A stretch of 48,990 nt of DNA from Acetobacteraceae bacterium (GCA_947379865.1 CANCOY010000010.1:1-48990), one strand, 5' to 3'. Counted from the stretch's first letter, positions 16,329 through 25,796 are shown. A program made the numbers and translations. Notes: generated by a model from the letters alone, not told the origin.

Positions 16329-18317
16329 ATGGCGACCATCGACCTTAATACCTTCTTCGTGGCAACCAACGGCAAGGACACCTGGTCCGGACGTCTTGCT
16401 TCACCCAATTCGGCCGGCACTGATGGACCCCTGGCGACCCTCGCCGCGGCCCAGAAGAAAATGGCAGCGGGGAGCAACAAGAAGACTTATGTGCGCGGCG
16501 GCACCTATAATGTAGCGACCACCATCTCGCTTGGCTTAGCCGACGCGGGGGTGACCTTCGAGGGCTATCCCGGCGAGACGCCGATCATTCGCGGTGGCCG
16601 AAGCATTGGCGGCTGGACCCAGGACTCGACCGGTCTCTGGTCGACGGCGGTCAGTTCTTCGACGCTGCCCGGCGGCACATTGAACGCGCTTTTCGTCGGC
16701 AATGCGCCCATGACGCGGGCGCGTTATCCCAACTATGACCCCACCCAACCCGTGAAGGGCGGCTGGCGGTTTGCCGATACGCCAAGTTCCAGCACCAACA
16801 AGTCGACGCAGTTCCGCTTTCGCTCAGGCGACCTGCCGACAAATACCGTTGCGGCCAACCTCAAGGTCCACATCTTTGACTACAGCGGCTGGAATGCCGT
16901 GGACGCAGCCGTGCAGAGCGTCGATTTCGGCACCCGTACGGTCACGTTCAAGTCAGCTCCCGGCGGTACCTTCAACACCGGCTGCCGCTATTTTGTTTAT
17001 GACACGACACGCCAGCTCGACACGGCGGGCGAGTGGGCCTACGACCCGGCTGCCGGCCGTATCTCCCTGCGTGCCCCGACTACGGGTTTCGACAAGGCGC
17101 AGATGTTTGGCGGCACATCTGCGGCGGTCTTCTCGATTTATGGCACCCATAACATTACGATAAAAAACATGGTCCTGGGTGATACCACGAGCGCCGGCCG
17201 TGGCATAACCATCAACAACTCAACTGCCATAACCCTCTCTGGAAACGTGATCCGCAATGTCGACGAGGCCGTGCGGGTGATGGGCAGTTCCAGCAATATC
17301 AATGTCTTTGGCAATCAGCTTTCGTCAGCTGGCTCTTATGGGGTTCGTGTTGATCCAAGTGCGGGCCGGATGGTCATCAATTCCAACTGGTTCCGTGATG
17401 TTGGTGGCCGCATGGGCAGTGGCTCTGCCGTCTGGATGATGGGCAGTTCCAACAACAGTGTCAGCCACAACCGTTTTGAACGCATTGCAAAATTTGCCAT
17501 CGCAGGCGGCTCAACCCTCGGGACAACCGCGTCCTACAACAATGTTGTCGAGTACAATCAGATTGTGCAGGCCAACATGCAGCCATCTGATGGTGGCGCC
17601 ATCATGTTCTCTGGCGTGAAGGGTGAACTGTCGAACTCCGTGATCCGGTACAACGATATCACCGGAACCTCGGCGGCCGGCACCACCATTGCCTATAACA
17701 ACAAGGTCAATACCGCCTTCTTTGACGTCAGCATGCTGGAAAGCTATGCGGTTTATCTGGATGATTATGCCAGCGGTTACATCATTGAAGGCAATGTTGC
17801 ACATAACAACGTCAATGGTGTGATTGTCCATGGCGGCCGCAACAACACCATCCGCAGCAACATCTTTGCCAACAACCAGGGCGATGCCTTTGTTGCCGGC
17901 GAAAAAGTCTGGCTGAACCTTGCCCTGCCTGCGGCGCGGAACAATGCCTTTGTCTCCAACATTGTCTACATGGGGGCGACGGCAAATCGCGCTATCAACC
18001 TTGAGGGGTCGCGCCTGATGATTTCGGCGACCAAGAACCTTTATGGGGGTGCGGCGGGAACCTCGTCCCAGGCGTTCCATGCCTGGCCCAAGCTCATGAG
18101 CACGGGGATTGCCGGCAGTCTGACAAACTGGAAGGCAGCCGGGTTGGACTCGGGGGCACTGCAGGCTGACCCCAAGTTCACCAATATCGCGGCGGGGGAC
18201 TTCACCCTTCAGTCCGGGTCACCGGCGCCGTCGCTTGGCTATACCGCCATTCCTGTCAGCCAGATCGGTATCCTCTCGACCGCGCGGACCTCTGCAACTT
18301 TTGCGGCGGCCTACTGA
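16329..18317 (+). CDS. right-handed parallel beta-helix repeat protein, no signal peptide
   Basis: A 662-residue protein. Residues 8-45 (FFVATNGKDTWSGRLASPN, then DGPLATLAAAQ) match the DUF1565-like start of pectate-lyase-fold proteins. From about residue 270 to 550, short repeats rich in Asn, Gly, Ser and Val (for example ITIKNMVLG, ITINNSTAITLSGNVIRN) form the coils of a right-handed beta helix. Such proteins bind or cleave polysaccharides, often outside the cell. No Sec/Tat signal, lipobox or RTX repeats are seen, so the export route is unclear. Asn/Thr-rich composition and the AT-rich upstream region set it apart from its neighbours. A strong terminator follows. Substrate unknown. Confidence 0.85.
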   Translation: MATIDLNTFFVATNGKDTWSGRLASPNSAGTDGPLATLAAAQKKMAAGSNKKTYVRGGTYNVATTISLGLADAGVTFEGYPGETPIIRGGRSIGGWTQDSTGLWSTAVSSSTLPGGTLNALFVGNAPMTRARYPNYDPTQPVKGGWRFADTPSSSTNKSTQFRFRSGDLPTNTVAANLKVHIFDYSGWNAVDAAVQSVDFGTRTVTFKSAPGGTFNTGCRYFVYDTTRQLDTAGEWAYDPAAGRISLRAPTTGFDKAQMFGGTSAAVFSIYGTHNITIKNMVLGDTTSAGRGITINNSTAITLSGNVIRNVDEAVRVMGSSSNINVFGNQLSSAGSYGVRVDPSAGRMVINSNWFRDVGGRMGSGSAVWMMGSSNNSVSHNRFERIAKFAIAGGSTLGTTASYNNVVEYNQIVQANMQPSDGGAIMFSGVKGELSNSVIRYNDITGTSAAGTTIAYNNKVNTAFFDVSMLESYAVYLDDYASGYIIEGNVAHNNVNGVIVHGGRNNTIRSNIFANNQGDAFVAGEKVWLNLALPAARNNAFVSNIVYMGATANRAINLEGSRLMISATKNLYGGAAGTSSQAFHAWPKLMSTGIAGSLTNWKAAGLDSGALQADPKFTNIAAGDFTLQSGSPAPSLGYTAIPVSQIGILSTARTSATFAAAY

Positions 18318-18334
18318 GCGCAGCATAAACCCTG

Positions 18335-18370
18335 CCCCGCGTCAGCATTTTGCTGGCGCGGGGTGCCTTT
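18335..18370 (+). terminator. intrinsic terminator after the beta-helix gene
   Basis: The arms 18335-18346 (CCCCGCGTCAGC) and 18352-18363 (GCTGGCGCGGGG) form a 12-bp stem with one G-T pair and an ATTTT loop, 18 bp after the stop codon. It is followed by TGCCTTT, a short T-rich tail. Confidence 0.7.
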
Positions 18371-18409
18371 ACGAGTCCGCATTCCCCTCGTTATGATTTT
18401 TTTCACAAC

Positions 18410-18428
18410 AGGCACCGGCAGTGTGCCT
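18410..18428. repeat. short inverted repeat upstream of luciferase-like gene
   Basis: AGGCAC and GTGCCT pair perfectly across 7 nt, about 70 bp upstream of the start at 18499. It could be an operator for the flavin monooxygenase gene or a minor hairpin. Weak evidence. Confidence 0.3.
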
Positions 18429-18498
18429 GAAAACAAGGGCAGGGGAGGGTGGATCTGGCTGATGCGCGGGGCGCATCGCATAGGGGGCGCGTGCAGAA

Positions 18499-19815
18499 AT
18501 GGCGGCTAAGAAATTTCACCTTGGATGGTTCACCAACTTCACGGCTGACGAATGGAACACGCCATTTGGTAATGGCGGCATGCCCTGGGATGGCAAGTTC
18601 TTCGTTGAAATGGCACAGACTCTGGACCGTGCCTGTTTTGATTTCATCATGCTCGAGGACAAGCTGGCGGTTTCAGACGCCTATGGCGGCACGACCGAGG
18701 TCTATCTCAAGCACGCCCATGGCATGGTGCCCAAGCACGATCCCGTCCCGCTTACGGTGATGATGGGCGCTGCCACCACTGGCATCGGCGTTGTCGCCAC
18801 CATGTCCACCCTGTCCTATCCCCCCTTCATGCTGGCCCGCCTGTCGAGCACCGTGGACCATCTGGTGGGGGGCCGCTTTGGCTGGAACATTGTCACCAGC
18901 GCCGAAGATGGCGCCGCCCGCAACTTCAGCCTCGACAAATTACCCCCGCGCGAACAGCGCTATGAGGTGGCCCACGAATACATGGATGTCGTCCTGCAGC
19001 TCTGGGATTCCTGGGAGCCGGGGGTGGTGATCCGGGATCGCGAGACCGGCACCTATGGCGACTTCACCAAGGTGAAACCCATCAATTTCGAGGGCCAGTA
19101 CTTCAAGGTGCGCGGCCCCCTCAACACCATGCGCCCGCTTCAGGGCAGGCCCGCCCTGTTGCAGGCTGGCGGCTCTCCCAAGGGGCGTGACTTTGCCTCC
19201 CGCTATGCCGATGCCGTGATCGCCGTGGCGCCCGGGCCTGCGGCCATGAAGGCCTTCCGCGAAGATATCCGCGCCCGGGCCGCCGCCCACGGCCGCAATC
19301 CGGACGATGTGAAGGTCATGTATCTGGTGGCGCCATGCCTTGCCGAGACGGTGGAAGAGGCCAGGGCCAAGCATGCCCGCATGCTCGGCTCCGACAGTTT
19401 TATCGAGCAGAACCTCGCCATGATTTCGGCCATCACGGACATCGATTTCAAGAAACATTCCCTCGACACCCCTTTGGCCGAGCGGCTTACGACCAATGGT
19501 GAGCAGGGCACCCTTGATTCGTTCCAGCAGTGGGGCAGCAACAAGACGCTGCGCCAGCTGGTGGTAGATGCCTCTGGCGGCATCGTTTCCTCTGTCGAAC
19601 TGATCGGCACGCCAGAGACCGTGGCCGAGCGCATGGGTGAGGTAATGGCTGAGGTGGGGGGCGATGGTTTCCTCATCACCACGCCGAACCTTTCGGTCAA
19701 CCGGCGTACCATTATTGAGGTGGCGGATGGGCTGGTGCCGGCGCTGCAGCGCCGTGGCCTGGTGCGCACGGCCTATGCCCATAGCTCGCTGAACGAGAAC
19801 CTCAGGGAGTTCTAG
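18499..19815 (+). CDS. LLM-class flavin-dependent monooxygenase, NtaA/SnaA/DszA type
   Basis: A 438-residue luciferase-fold enzyme of the NtaA/SnaA/DszA/SoxA branch, which uses FMNH2 from a separate reductase. Typical blocks: LGWFTNFTADEWN at the start, FDFIMLEDKLAVSDAYGG (about residues 48-65), ATMSTLSYPPFMLARL, HLVGGRFGWNIVTS (about residues 122-135), INFEGQYFKVRGPLN and PALLQAGGSPKGRDFASRYAD. Known relatives oxidise chelators, sulfones or heterocycles. No flavin reductase gene is adjacent. The amidohydrolase begins 171 bp downstream, and the two may act in one degradation pathway. Family assignment is firm, substrate unknown. Confidence 0.92.
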   Translation: MAAKKFHLGWFTNFTADEWNTPFGNGGMPWDGKFFVEMAQTLDRACFDFIMLEDKLAVSDAYGGTTEVYLKHAHGMVPKHDPVPLTVMMGAATTGIGVVATMSTLSYPPFMLARLSSTVDHLVGGRFGWNIVTSAEDGAARNFSLDKLPPREQRYEVAHEYMDVVLQLWDSWEPGVVIRDRETGTYGDFTKVKPINFEGQYFKVRGPLNTMRPLQGRPALLQAGGSPKGRDFASRYADAVIAVAPGPAAMKAFREDIRARAAAHGRNPDDVKVMYLVAPCLAETVEEARAKHARMLGSDSFIEQNLAMISAITDIDFKKHSLDTPLAERLTTNGEQGTLDSFQQWGSNKTLRQLVVDASGGIVSSVELIGTPETVAERMGEVMAEVGGDGFLITTPNLSVNRRTIIEVADGLVPALQRRGLVRTAYAHSSLNENLREF

Positions 19816-19986
19816 AAGGTCTGCCCCCAACAGGGCAAAGCTGGCGCATGGCGGCAACGCCGTGCGCCGCTGGCCCCGTGCCATCAGTTTTGTTGCAGAC
19901 GGTTGGAAAGGGTGTTTTTGTAAGGCCAAGAGCGGGCCCACCCTTGTGAGGTCGGCCAGAAATCAAAAAAATATTGGGAGGCAGCT

Positions 19987-21141
19987 ATGGCTGACGGCAC
20001 CGTTCTCGAAATCCCGGCGATGGTGGGTATCGCAGACCCGCCCAAGCGGGTGGCCCAGGCGGCAACCAAGGCCTGGCCGGCGGGCACCCGGATCATTTCG
20101 GCCGACAGCCACTGGCTGGAAGGTGATCTGTGGATCGACCGTTTCCCGCCCCATCTGCGCGACAAGGCCCCGCGCATGCAGTTCATCGATGGCGGCTGGG
20201 TGCTGACCGTCAACGGCAAGTCCATGTTCCCGGCGGAACAGAACCCGGTGCTATGCGAGTCGCTGGAATGCGTGCCCGGCATGACCAATGTCGCGGCCCG
20301 CATGAAGGATCTCGATATCGAGGGGGTGGAGAAGGAACTGCTGTTCCCCCAACGCCTGTTCGGCCTCAACATGTCGGGCGACATTGATTATCGCGAGCAC
20401 ATCTACAGCGCCTACAACCAGTACATGTCAGAGGTCTGTGCCCAGGCGCCTGACCGGCTCTATTTCGCGGCGATCCCCAATTTCTGGGACATGTCGGCCG
20501 CCCGCGCCTCGGTTGAGGAATGCAAGCGGCTGGGGGCGCGTGCCCTGCTGATCCCCATCAACCCGCGCAAGGACCTCGACGGCAACCAGATCTTCTACAA
20601 CGACCCCAAGCTTGATCCCTTCTGGTCGGCGGTGGCCGATTCCGGTCTGCCATTGTGCTTTCACATTGGCGAAAATCTGCCGGTGGGCCTGCCTGGCGCC
20701 ACGGGCACCTTTGTGCTGATCCAGATGCAGGGATTTCGCCCGATCTGGGGTGCGCTCACCTTCGGCGGCGTGTTTGACCGCCACCCGGGCCTCAAGGTTG
20801 TGTTTGTGGAGGCGGGGCTCAGCTGGGTGCCGGGCGCGCTGCACGACGCCGACATGATCTACAGCTCGTTCTCCATCACGGTTGAGCCAAAGCTGGCCCA
20901 TCCGCCCAGCTGGTACTGGCACAACCACTGCTATGCCACCTTCATGACCGACCCGGTGGGTCTGGAAATGCTGCACCGGGTGGGGCCCGGCCGGGCCATG
21001 TGGACGTCGGACTATCCGCACCAGGAAAGCACCTTCGGCTACACGCGCAGCGCCATTCAGGCGGTGTTCGACAAGACCGACGTGGAAACCGCCCAGCGCA
21101 TCCTGGGCAAGACGGCGCTTGAACTGTTCCGCATGGAATGA
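19987..21141 (+). CDS. amidohydrolase family metal-dependent hydrolase (ACMSD-like)
   Basis: A 384-residue TIM-barrel metal-dependent hydrolase. The first metal motif is reduced to ISADSHWLEGD near residue 40; later CFHIGENLP supplies a His, VFVEAGLSWVPG follows the next strand, and the last strand has WTSDYPHQEST with the catalytic Asp. This is the arrangement of the amidohydrolase-2/ACMSD group, which includes decarboxylases and C-C hydrolases of ring-fission products. The ATG has GGGAGG 6 nt upstream. It follows a luciferase-like monooxygenase and ends in a hairpin terminator. Decarboxylase versus hydrolase cannot be decided. Confidence 0.88.
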   Translation: MADGTVLEIPAMVGIADPPKRVAQAATKAWPAGTRIISADSHWLEGDLWIDRFPPHLRDKAPRMQFIDGGWVLTVNGKSMFPAEQNPVLCESLECVPGMTNVAARMKDLDIEGVEKELLFPQRLFGLNMSGDIDYREHIYSAYNQYMSEVCAQAPDRLYFAAIPNFWDMSAARASVEECKRLGARALLIPINPRKDLDGNQIFYNDPKLDPFWSAVADSGLPLCFHIGENLPVGLPGATGTFVLIQMQGFRPIWGALTFGGVFDRHPGLKVVFVEAGLSWVPGALHDADMIYSSFSITVEPKLAHPPSWYWHNHCYATFMTDPVGLEMLHRVGPGRAMWTSDYPHQESTFGYTRSAIQAVFDKTDVETAQRILGKTALELFRME

Positions 21142-21148
21142 TGCCGCC

Positions 21149-21188
21149 GCCGCCGGGGCCTGGCTTCTTGCCAGTCCCGGCGGCTTGG
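21149..21188 (+). terminator. intrinsic terminator after the amidohydrolase gene
   Basis: GCCGCCGGG (21149-21157) pairs with CCCGGCGGC (21176-21184), continuing into CTGGC/GCCAG with a small internal bulge and a TTCTT loop, 7 bp after the stop. Only a TT follows, so termination strength is uncertain. Confidence 0.5.
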
Positions 21189-21219
21189 CGTGCGCCTCGC
21201 CCCGGGCTAGGAAAGGGGC

Positions 21220-21660
21220 ATGGCACTTCATCTCCTAAAACTCTGCGTCGGGGCCGTCTCCATAGCTGATCTCGAGGCCTGGATCGAAGGCTGCCGGGCT
21301 GATGCCGCCCGTCTGAAGCGGCCGTACGAGCAGATCCACACTACCCTGCGGGCGCCAAAGCGGGCTGACGAGATTCTCGACGGCGGCGGCTCGCTCTATT
21401 GGGTGATCAAGGGGCAGATTTCCTGCCGCCAGCGCCTCGCCGATTTCCGCATGGTCCGCCATGACGATGGCATCGAGCGGTGCCAGCTTGTGCTGGAGGA
21501 AGGCGTGCACCCCGTGGTGCCGCGCCCCTGCCGGCCCTTTCAGGGCTGGCGCTATCTGGAAGCCAAGGATGCCCCGGCCGACCTTGACGCCGGCTCCGCC
21601 GAAATTGCCGATATGCCGGAAGAAATGCGCCGTGAACTGCTTGAACTCGGCCTGATCTGA
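21220..21660 (+). CDS. DUF1489 family protein
   Basis: A 146-residue protein beginning MALHLLKLCVGAVSIADLE, which I recognise as the start of DUF1489, a family common in alphaproteobacteria and of unknown function. Further conserved-looking blocks are SLYWVIKGQISCRQRLADFR and PRPCRPFQGWRYLE. No signal peptide or membrane segment. It precedes ilvD on the same strand by 107 bp; no functional link is evident. The window gives no clue to its job beyond the family. Confidence 0.85.
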   Translation: MALHLLKLCVGAVSIADLEAWIEGCRADAARLKRPYEQIHTTLRAPKRADEILDGGGSLYWVIKGQISCRQRLADFRMVRHDDGIERCQLVLEEGVHPVVPRPCRPFQGWRYLEAKDAPADLDAGSAEIADMPEEMRRELLELGLI

Positions 21661-21767
21661 AGCCACCTGCAACAGAGCGGTGAGGGCCAGCACAAAACCT
21701 GCTAGTCTTTGCCCAAGAATAACCCCGCGCGGTCGCCGGCCGGCGCACACGCACGCGAGAGGCCCAA

Positions 21768-23624
21768 ATGCCCACATATCGTTCCCGCACCACCACCCAC
21801 GGCCGCAACCAGGCCGGAGCCCGCGGCCTTTGGCGCGCCACTGGCATGACCGATGCCGATTTCGACAAGCCGATCATCGCGGTGGTGAATTCGTTCACCC
21901 AGTTCGTGCCCGGCCATGTCCATCTCAAGGACCTGGGCCAGCTGGTGGCGCGCGAGATCGAAAAGGCGGGTGGCGTTGCCAAGGAATTCAACACGATCGC
22001 CGTGGACGACGGCATCGCCATGGGCCACGACGGCATGCTTTACAGCCTGCCCTCGCGCGACCTGATCGCCGACAGCGTCGAGTACATGGTCAACGCCCAT
22101 TGCGCCGACGCCATGGTCTGCATCTCCAACTGCGACAAGATCACCCCGGGCATGCTGATGGCCGCCCTGCGCCTGAACGTGCCAGTGGTCTTTGTCTCTG
22201 GCGGCCCCATGGAAGCCGGCAAGGCCACGGTCAAGGGCAAGGAAGTGGCCCTCGACCTGGTGGACGCCATGGTCGCCGCTGCCGACAGCACGATGACCGA
22301 CGAGGAAAGCCTGGTGATTGAACGGTCGGCCTGCCCGACCTGCGGCTCGTGTTCCGGCATGTTCACCGCCAATTCCATGAATTGTCTGGTTGAGGCCCTG
22401 GGCCTTGGCCTGCCGGGCAATGGCTCCATCCTGGCGACCCACGCCGATCGCAAGCGCCTGTTCATGGAGGCGGGGCATCTGATTGTCGATATCACCCGTC
22501 GCCACTATGAACAGGACGACATGAGCGTGCTGCCCCGCAACATCGCCAATTTCGCGGCCTTTGAGAACGCCATCACCCTCGATATCGCCATGGGCGGCTC
22601 CACCAACACCGTTTTGCATCTGCTGGCGGCGGCCTTCGAGGCGGGTGTTGATTTCACCATGCGTGACATCGACCGCATGTCGCGCAAGGTGCCCGTGCTC
22701 TGCAAGGTGGCCCCCTCGGTGCCTGACGTGCACATGGAAGACGTCCACCGGGCCGGCGGCATCATGGCCATCCTCGGTGAACTCGACCGTGGCGGCCTGC
22801 TGCACACCAACATGCCGACCGTTCACAGCGCCACCATGGCAGAGGCATTGGCGCGTTGGGATGTCATGCGTACCCAGAGCGAGACCGTGCGCACCATGTA
22901 CAAGGCAGCCCCCGGCGGTGTACCTACCCAGGTTGCCTTCAGCCAGGAAAAGCGCTTCGAGGAACTCGATCTCGACCGCAAGGGCGGCGTCATCCGCAGT
23001 GTGGAGAACGCCTTCTCCAAGGACGGCGGCCTCGCGGTGCTTTACGGAAACCTCGCCGAGGAAGGCTGCATCGTGAAGACGGCGGGTGTGGATGAAAGCA
23101 TCCTCGTCTTCGCAGGCCGCGCCCGCGTGTTCGAGAGCCAGGACGCCTCGGTAGAGGCCATCCTTGCCGACAAGATCGAGCCGGGCGACGTGGTGGTGAT
23201 CCGCTATGAAGGCCCGCGCGGTGGCCCCGGCATGCAGGAAATGCTCTATCCCACCAGCTATCTGAAGTCGAAATTCCTCGGCAAGCTGTGTGCGCTGATC
23301 ACCGATGGCCGCTTCTCGGGTGGCACATCGGGCCTGTCCATCGGCCATGTCTCGCCCGAGGCAGAGGAAGGCGGCACCATCGGCCTTGTGGAGGAGGGCG
23401 ATCGGATCGAGATCAACATCCCGACCCGCTCCATCCACCTCGCCGTGCCCGACGCCGAACTGGCCCGCCGCCGTGCCGCCATGGATGCCAAGGGTGCAGC
23501 CGGCTGGCAGCCCCTGGAGGCCCGGCCCCGCCGCATCTCACCGGCGCTGCAGGCCTATGCGGCCATGGCAACCAGTGCAGCGCGCGGCGCCGTGCGCGAC
23601 GTCAGCCTGCTGAAGCGCGGCTGA
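21768..23624 (+). CDS. ilvD: dihydroxy-acid dehydratase
   Basis: A 618-residue Fe-S dehydratase of branched-chain amino-acid and pantothenate synthesis, converting 2,3-dihydroxy-acids to 2-keto acids. It starts with PTYRSRTTTHGRNQAGARGL, the pattern of E. coli-type IlvD, and has the cluster ligands in CISNCDKITPGM (about residue 122) and SACPTCGSCSGMFTANSMNC (about residue 195). Later signatures include GGSTNTVLHLLA and YEGPRGGPGMQEML, then SGGTSGLSIGHVSPEA. Length is normal. The gene ends only 6 bp from the convergent stop of glcB. Identification is near certain; it is a housekeeping gene amid catabolic ones. Confidence 0.97.
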   Translation: MPTYRSRTTTHGRNQAGARGLWRATGMTDADFDKPIIAVVNSFTQFVPGHVHLKDLGQLVAREIEKAGGVAKEFNTIAVDDGIAMGHDGMLYSLPSRDLIADSVEYMVNAHCADAMVCISNCDKITPGMLMAALRLNVPVVFVSGGPMEAGKATVKGKEVALDLVDAMVAAADSTMTDEESLVIERSACPTCGSCSGMFTANSMNCLVEALGLGLPGNGSILATHADRKRLFMEAGHLIVDITRRHYEQDDMSVLPRNIANFAAFENAITLDIAMGGSTNTVLHLLAAAFEAGVDFTMRDIDRMSRKVPVLCKVAPSVPDVHMEDVHRAGGIMAILGELDRGGLLHTNMPTVHSATMAEALARWDVMRTQSETVRTMYKAAPGGVPTQVAFSQEKRFEELDLDRKGGVIRSVENAFSKDGGLAVLYGNLAEEGCIVKTAGVDESILVFAGRARVFESQDASVEAILADKIEPGDVVVIRYEGPRGGPGMQEMLYPTSYLKSKFLGKLCALITDGRFSGGTSGLSIGHVSPEAEEGGTIGLVEEGDRIEINIPTRSIHLAVPDAELARRRAAMDAKGAAGWQPLEARPRRISPALQAYAAMATSAARGAVRDVSLLKRG

Positions 23625-23630
23625 TACTTC

Positions 23631-25796
23631 TTATTGCTGCTGCTGCGCTGCCTTGGCGGCGCGGCGGTGGCGATGCAGGATCACCTCGGTATAGCCATTG
23701 GGCTGTGCCCGCCCCTCGAAGATCAGGGCACGCGCTGCTTTGATGGCCTCGCCATCAAGGGCGGGGGTCATGGGCACATAGGCGCGGTCGCCAGCGTTCT
23801 GGCTGTCCACGACCGCTGCCATGCGGGCAATGGTGGCCTCGACCTCTGCCGCCGTCACAACCCCATGGGCCAGCCAGTTGGCAATGTGCTGGCTTGAGAT
23901 GCGCAGGGTTGCACGATCCTCCATCAGGCCGACGCCGTGAATGTCGGGCACCTTGGAACAGCCGACACCCTGATCCACCCAGCGCACGACATAGCCCAGA
24001 ATCCCCTGCACATTGTTATCCACCTCGGCCCGCACGTCTTCCGGGCTCCAGTTGGAGGCGGCAATCGGCAGGGTGAGGAGGTCGGTGAGGGGGGCCCGGG
24101 GACGGCTGCGAATCGCGGTCTGCCTCGCGCCCACGTCGACGGCATGATAGTGCAGGGCATGCAGGGTAGCGGCGGTGGGTGAGGGCACCCAGGCGGTGCT
24201 GGCGCCGGCCATGGGGTGGCCGATCTTCTGGGCGAGCATGTCGGCCATGCGATCGGGGGCTGCCCACATGCCCTTGCCGATCTGCGCCCGCCCGGGCAGG
24301 CCGCAGGCAAGGCCCACGTCCACGTTCTGGTCCTCATAGGCCTTCAGCCAGGGCGTTGCCTTCATATCATTCTTGCGCACCATGGGGCCGGCCTCGAAGG
24401 CCGTGTGGATCTCGTCCCCCGTGCGGTCAAGGAAGCCCGTGTTGATGAACACCACACGCTCCTGCGCGGCGAGAATGCAGTGGCCAAGGTTCAGGCTGGT
24501 GCGCCGTTCCTCGTCCATGATCCCCATCTTCAGGGTGAGGGGGGGCAGGCCAACCAGCGCCTCCACCCGTGCAAAGAGTTCGTTGGCAAAGGCCACTTCC
24601 TCTGGCCCGTGCATCTTTGGCTTCACGATATAGACAGAGCCATGGCGGCCGTTGCGCGGCGCATGCGGCAGGCTGGCCGCACGGCGTGCCACCAGGGCGG
24701 TGATCACCAGGTCAAGAAAGGTCTCGGGGATTGGCCCGCCCTGGGGCGTGCGCACCGCATCGGTGAACATGTGATGCCCCACATTGCGCACCAGCATCAC
24801 GCTGCGGCCCGGCAGCACAAGGGCGGCCCCCGTTGCAGAGATGAACTGGCGGTCTGCGGCAAGGGCGCGGCGCATGGCCTTGCCGTCCTTGTCCACATGG
24901 GCCGAGAGCGACCCCTCCATCAGGCCCAGCCAGTTGGCATAGACACCGGTCTTGTCGGCAGCATCGACGGCGGCGACGCTGTCCTCCATGTCCATGATGG
25001 TGGTGAGCGCTGATTCAAGGATGATGTCGGCCATATGGGCCTTGTCATCGCGGCCAACCGGATGGCTTGCATCGATCACGATCTCGATGTGAAGGCCATG
25101 GTTGCACAGCAGCACCGAGGCGGGCGCTGCGGCATCGCCCCTATGGCCCGCAAACTGGGCTGGTGAGGCGAGGCCCACGGTGTTGCCGCCTGCCAACTCG
25201 ACCACCAACTGGCCATTGGCCACCCGATATCCCAGGGCATCGCCATGGCTGGCACCGGCCAGCGGCACGCTCTCATCAAGAAAGGCGCGGCCCCGGGCAA
25301 TCACCAGGGCGCCCCGGAGGGGGTCATAGCCGGGTGCCCGCTCACCCGGAATGGCGTCGGTCCCATAGAGCGAATCATAGAGGCTGCCCCAGCGCGCATT
25401 GGCGGCATTGAGGGCATAACGCGCGTTCGAGACCGGCACCACCAGCTGGGGTCCGGCCAAGGTCGCGATCTCGGGATCCACACCGCTGGTGCTGATCACG
25501 CCGGCGGGTGCCTCGGGCAGCAGGTAACCGATTTCCAGCAGGAATTGCTCAACCTCTGCCGGGGTTGGCACGGCAGGGCGACGGGCGACAAGGAAGGCAT
25601 CAATCCTGGCCTGCAGGTCATCCCGCCGGGCCAGCAGGCTTGCGTTCCGGGGGGCCAGTTCGGCGACCAGCGCGGCAAAGCCTGGCCAGAAGGACTCGCT
25701 CTCAGGTCCTCCATCGCCCAGCAAACGCTCTTCAACAAAGGTGAAAAGGTCGCCATCGACGATCAGACTGGCAAAAGCATTCATGTCCTGGGCCAT
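23631..25796 (-). CDS. glcB: malate synthase G
   Basis: A 721-residue monomeric malate synthase that condenses glyoxylate with acetyl-CoA to malate. Diagnostic blocks: IMDMEDSVAAVDAADK (about residue 260), KMGIMDEERRTSLNL with the Mg2+-binding acids (about residue 420), RKNDMKATPWLKAYEDQNVD, and AGASTAWVPSPTAATLHALH (about residue 520). The size matches the G isoform rather than the shorter A form. The C-terminus ends in a run of Gln coded by a CTG/CAG-rich stretch. It lies 77 bp downstream of an esterase gene on the same strand. It would capture acetyl-CoA and glyoxylate from catabolism; isocitrate lyase is not in the window. Confidence 0.97.
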   Translation of the reverse strand: MAQDMNAFASLIVDGDLFTFVEERLLGDGGPESESFWPGFAALVAELAPRNASLLARRDDLQARIDAFLVARRPAVPTPAEVEQFLLEIGYLLPEAPAGVISTSGVDPEIATLAGPQLVVPVSNARYALNAANARWGSLYDSLYGTDAIPGERAPGYDPLRGALVIARGRAFLDESVPLAGASHGDALGYRVANGQLVVELAGGNTVGLASPAQFAGHRGDAAAPASVLLCNHGLHIEIVIDASHPVGRDDKAHMADIILESALTTIMDMEDSVAAVDAADKTGVYANWLGLMEGSLSAHVDKDGKAMRRALAADRQFISATGAALVLPGRSVMLVRNVGHHMFTDAVRTPQGGPIPETFLDLVITALVARRAASLPHAPRNGRHGSVYIVKPKMHGPEEVAFANELFARVEALVGLPPLTLKMGIMDEERRTSLNLGHCILAAQERVVFINTGFLDRTGDEIHTAFEAGPMVRKNDMKATPWLKAYEDQNVDVGLACGLPGRAQIGKGMWAAPDRMADMLAQKIGHPMAGASTAWVPSPTAATLHALHYHAVDVGARQTAIRSRPRAPLTDLLTLPIAASNWSPEDVRAEVDNNVQGILGYVVRWVDQGVGCSKVPDIHGVGLMEDRATLRISSQHIANWLAHGVVTAAEVEATIARMAAVVDSQNAGDRAYVPMTPALDGEAIKAARALIFEGRAQPNGYTEVILHRHRRAAKAAQQQQ

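Noticed and set aside
21702..23438. 578-codon open frame opposite ilvD
   Set aside because: Antisense shadow of a clear ilvD gene, with His/Ala/Gly-rich translation and no domain.
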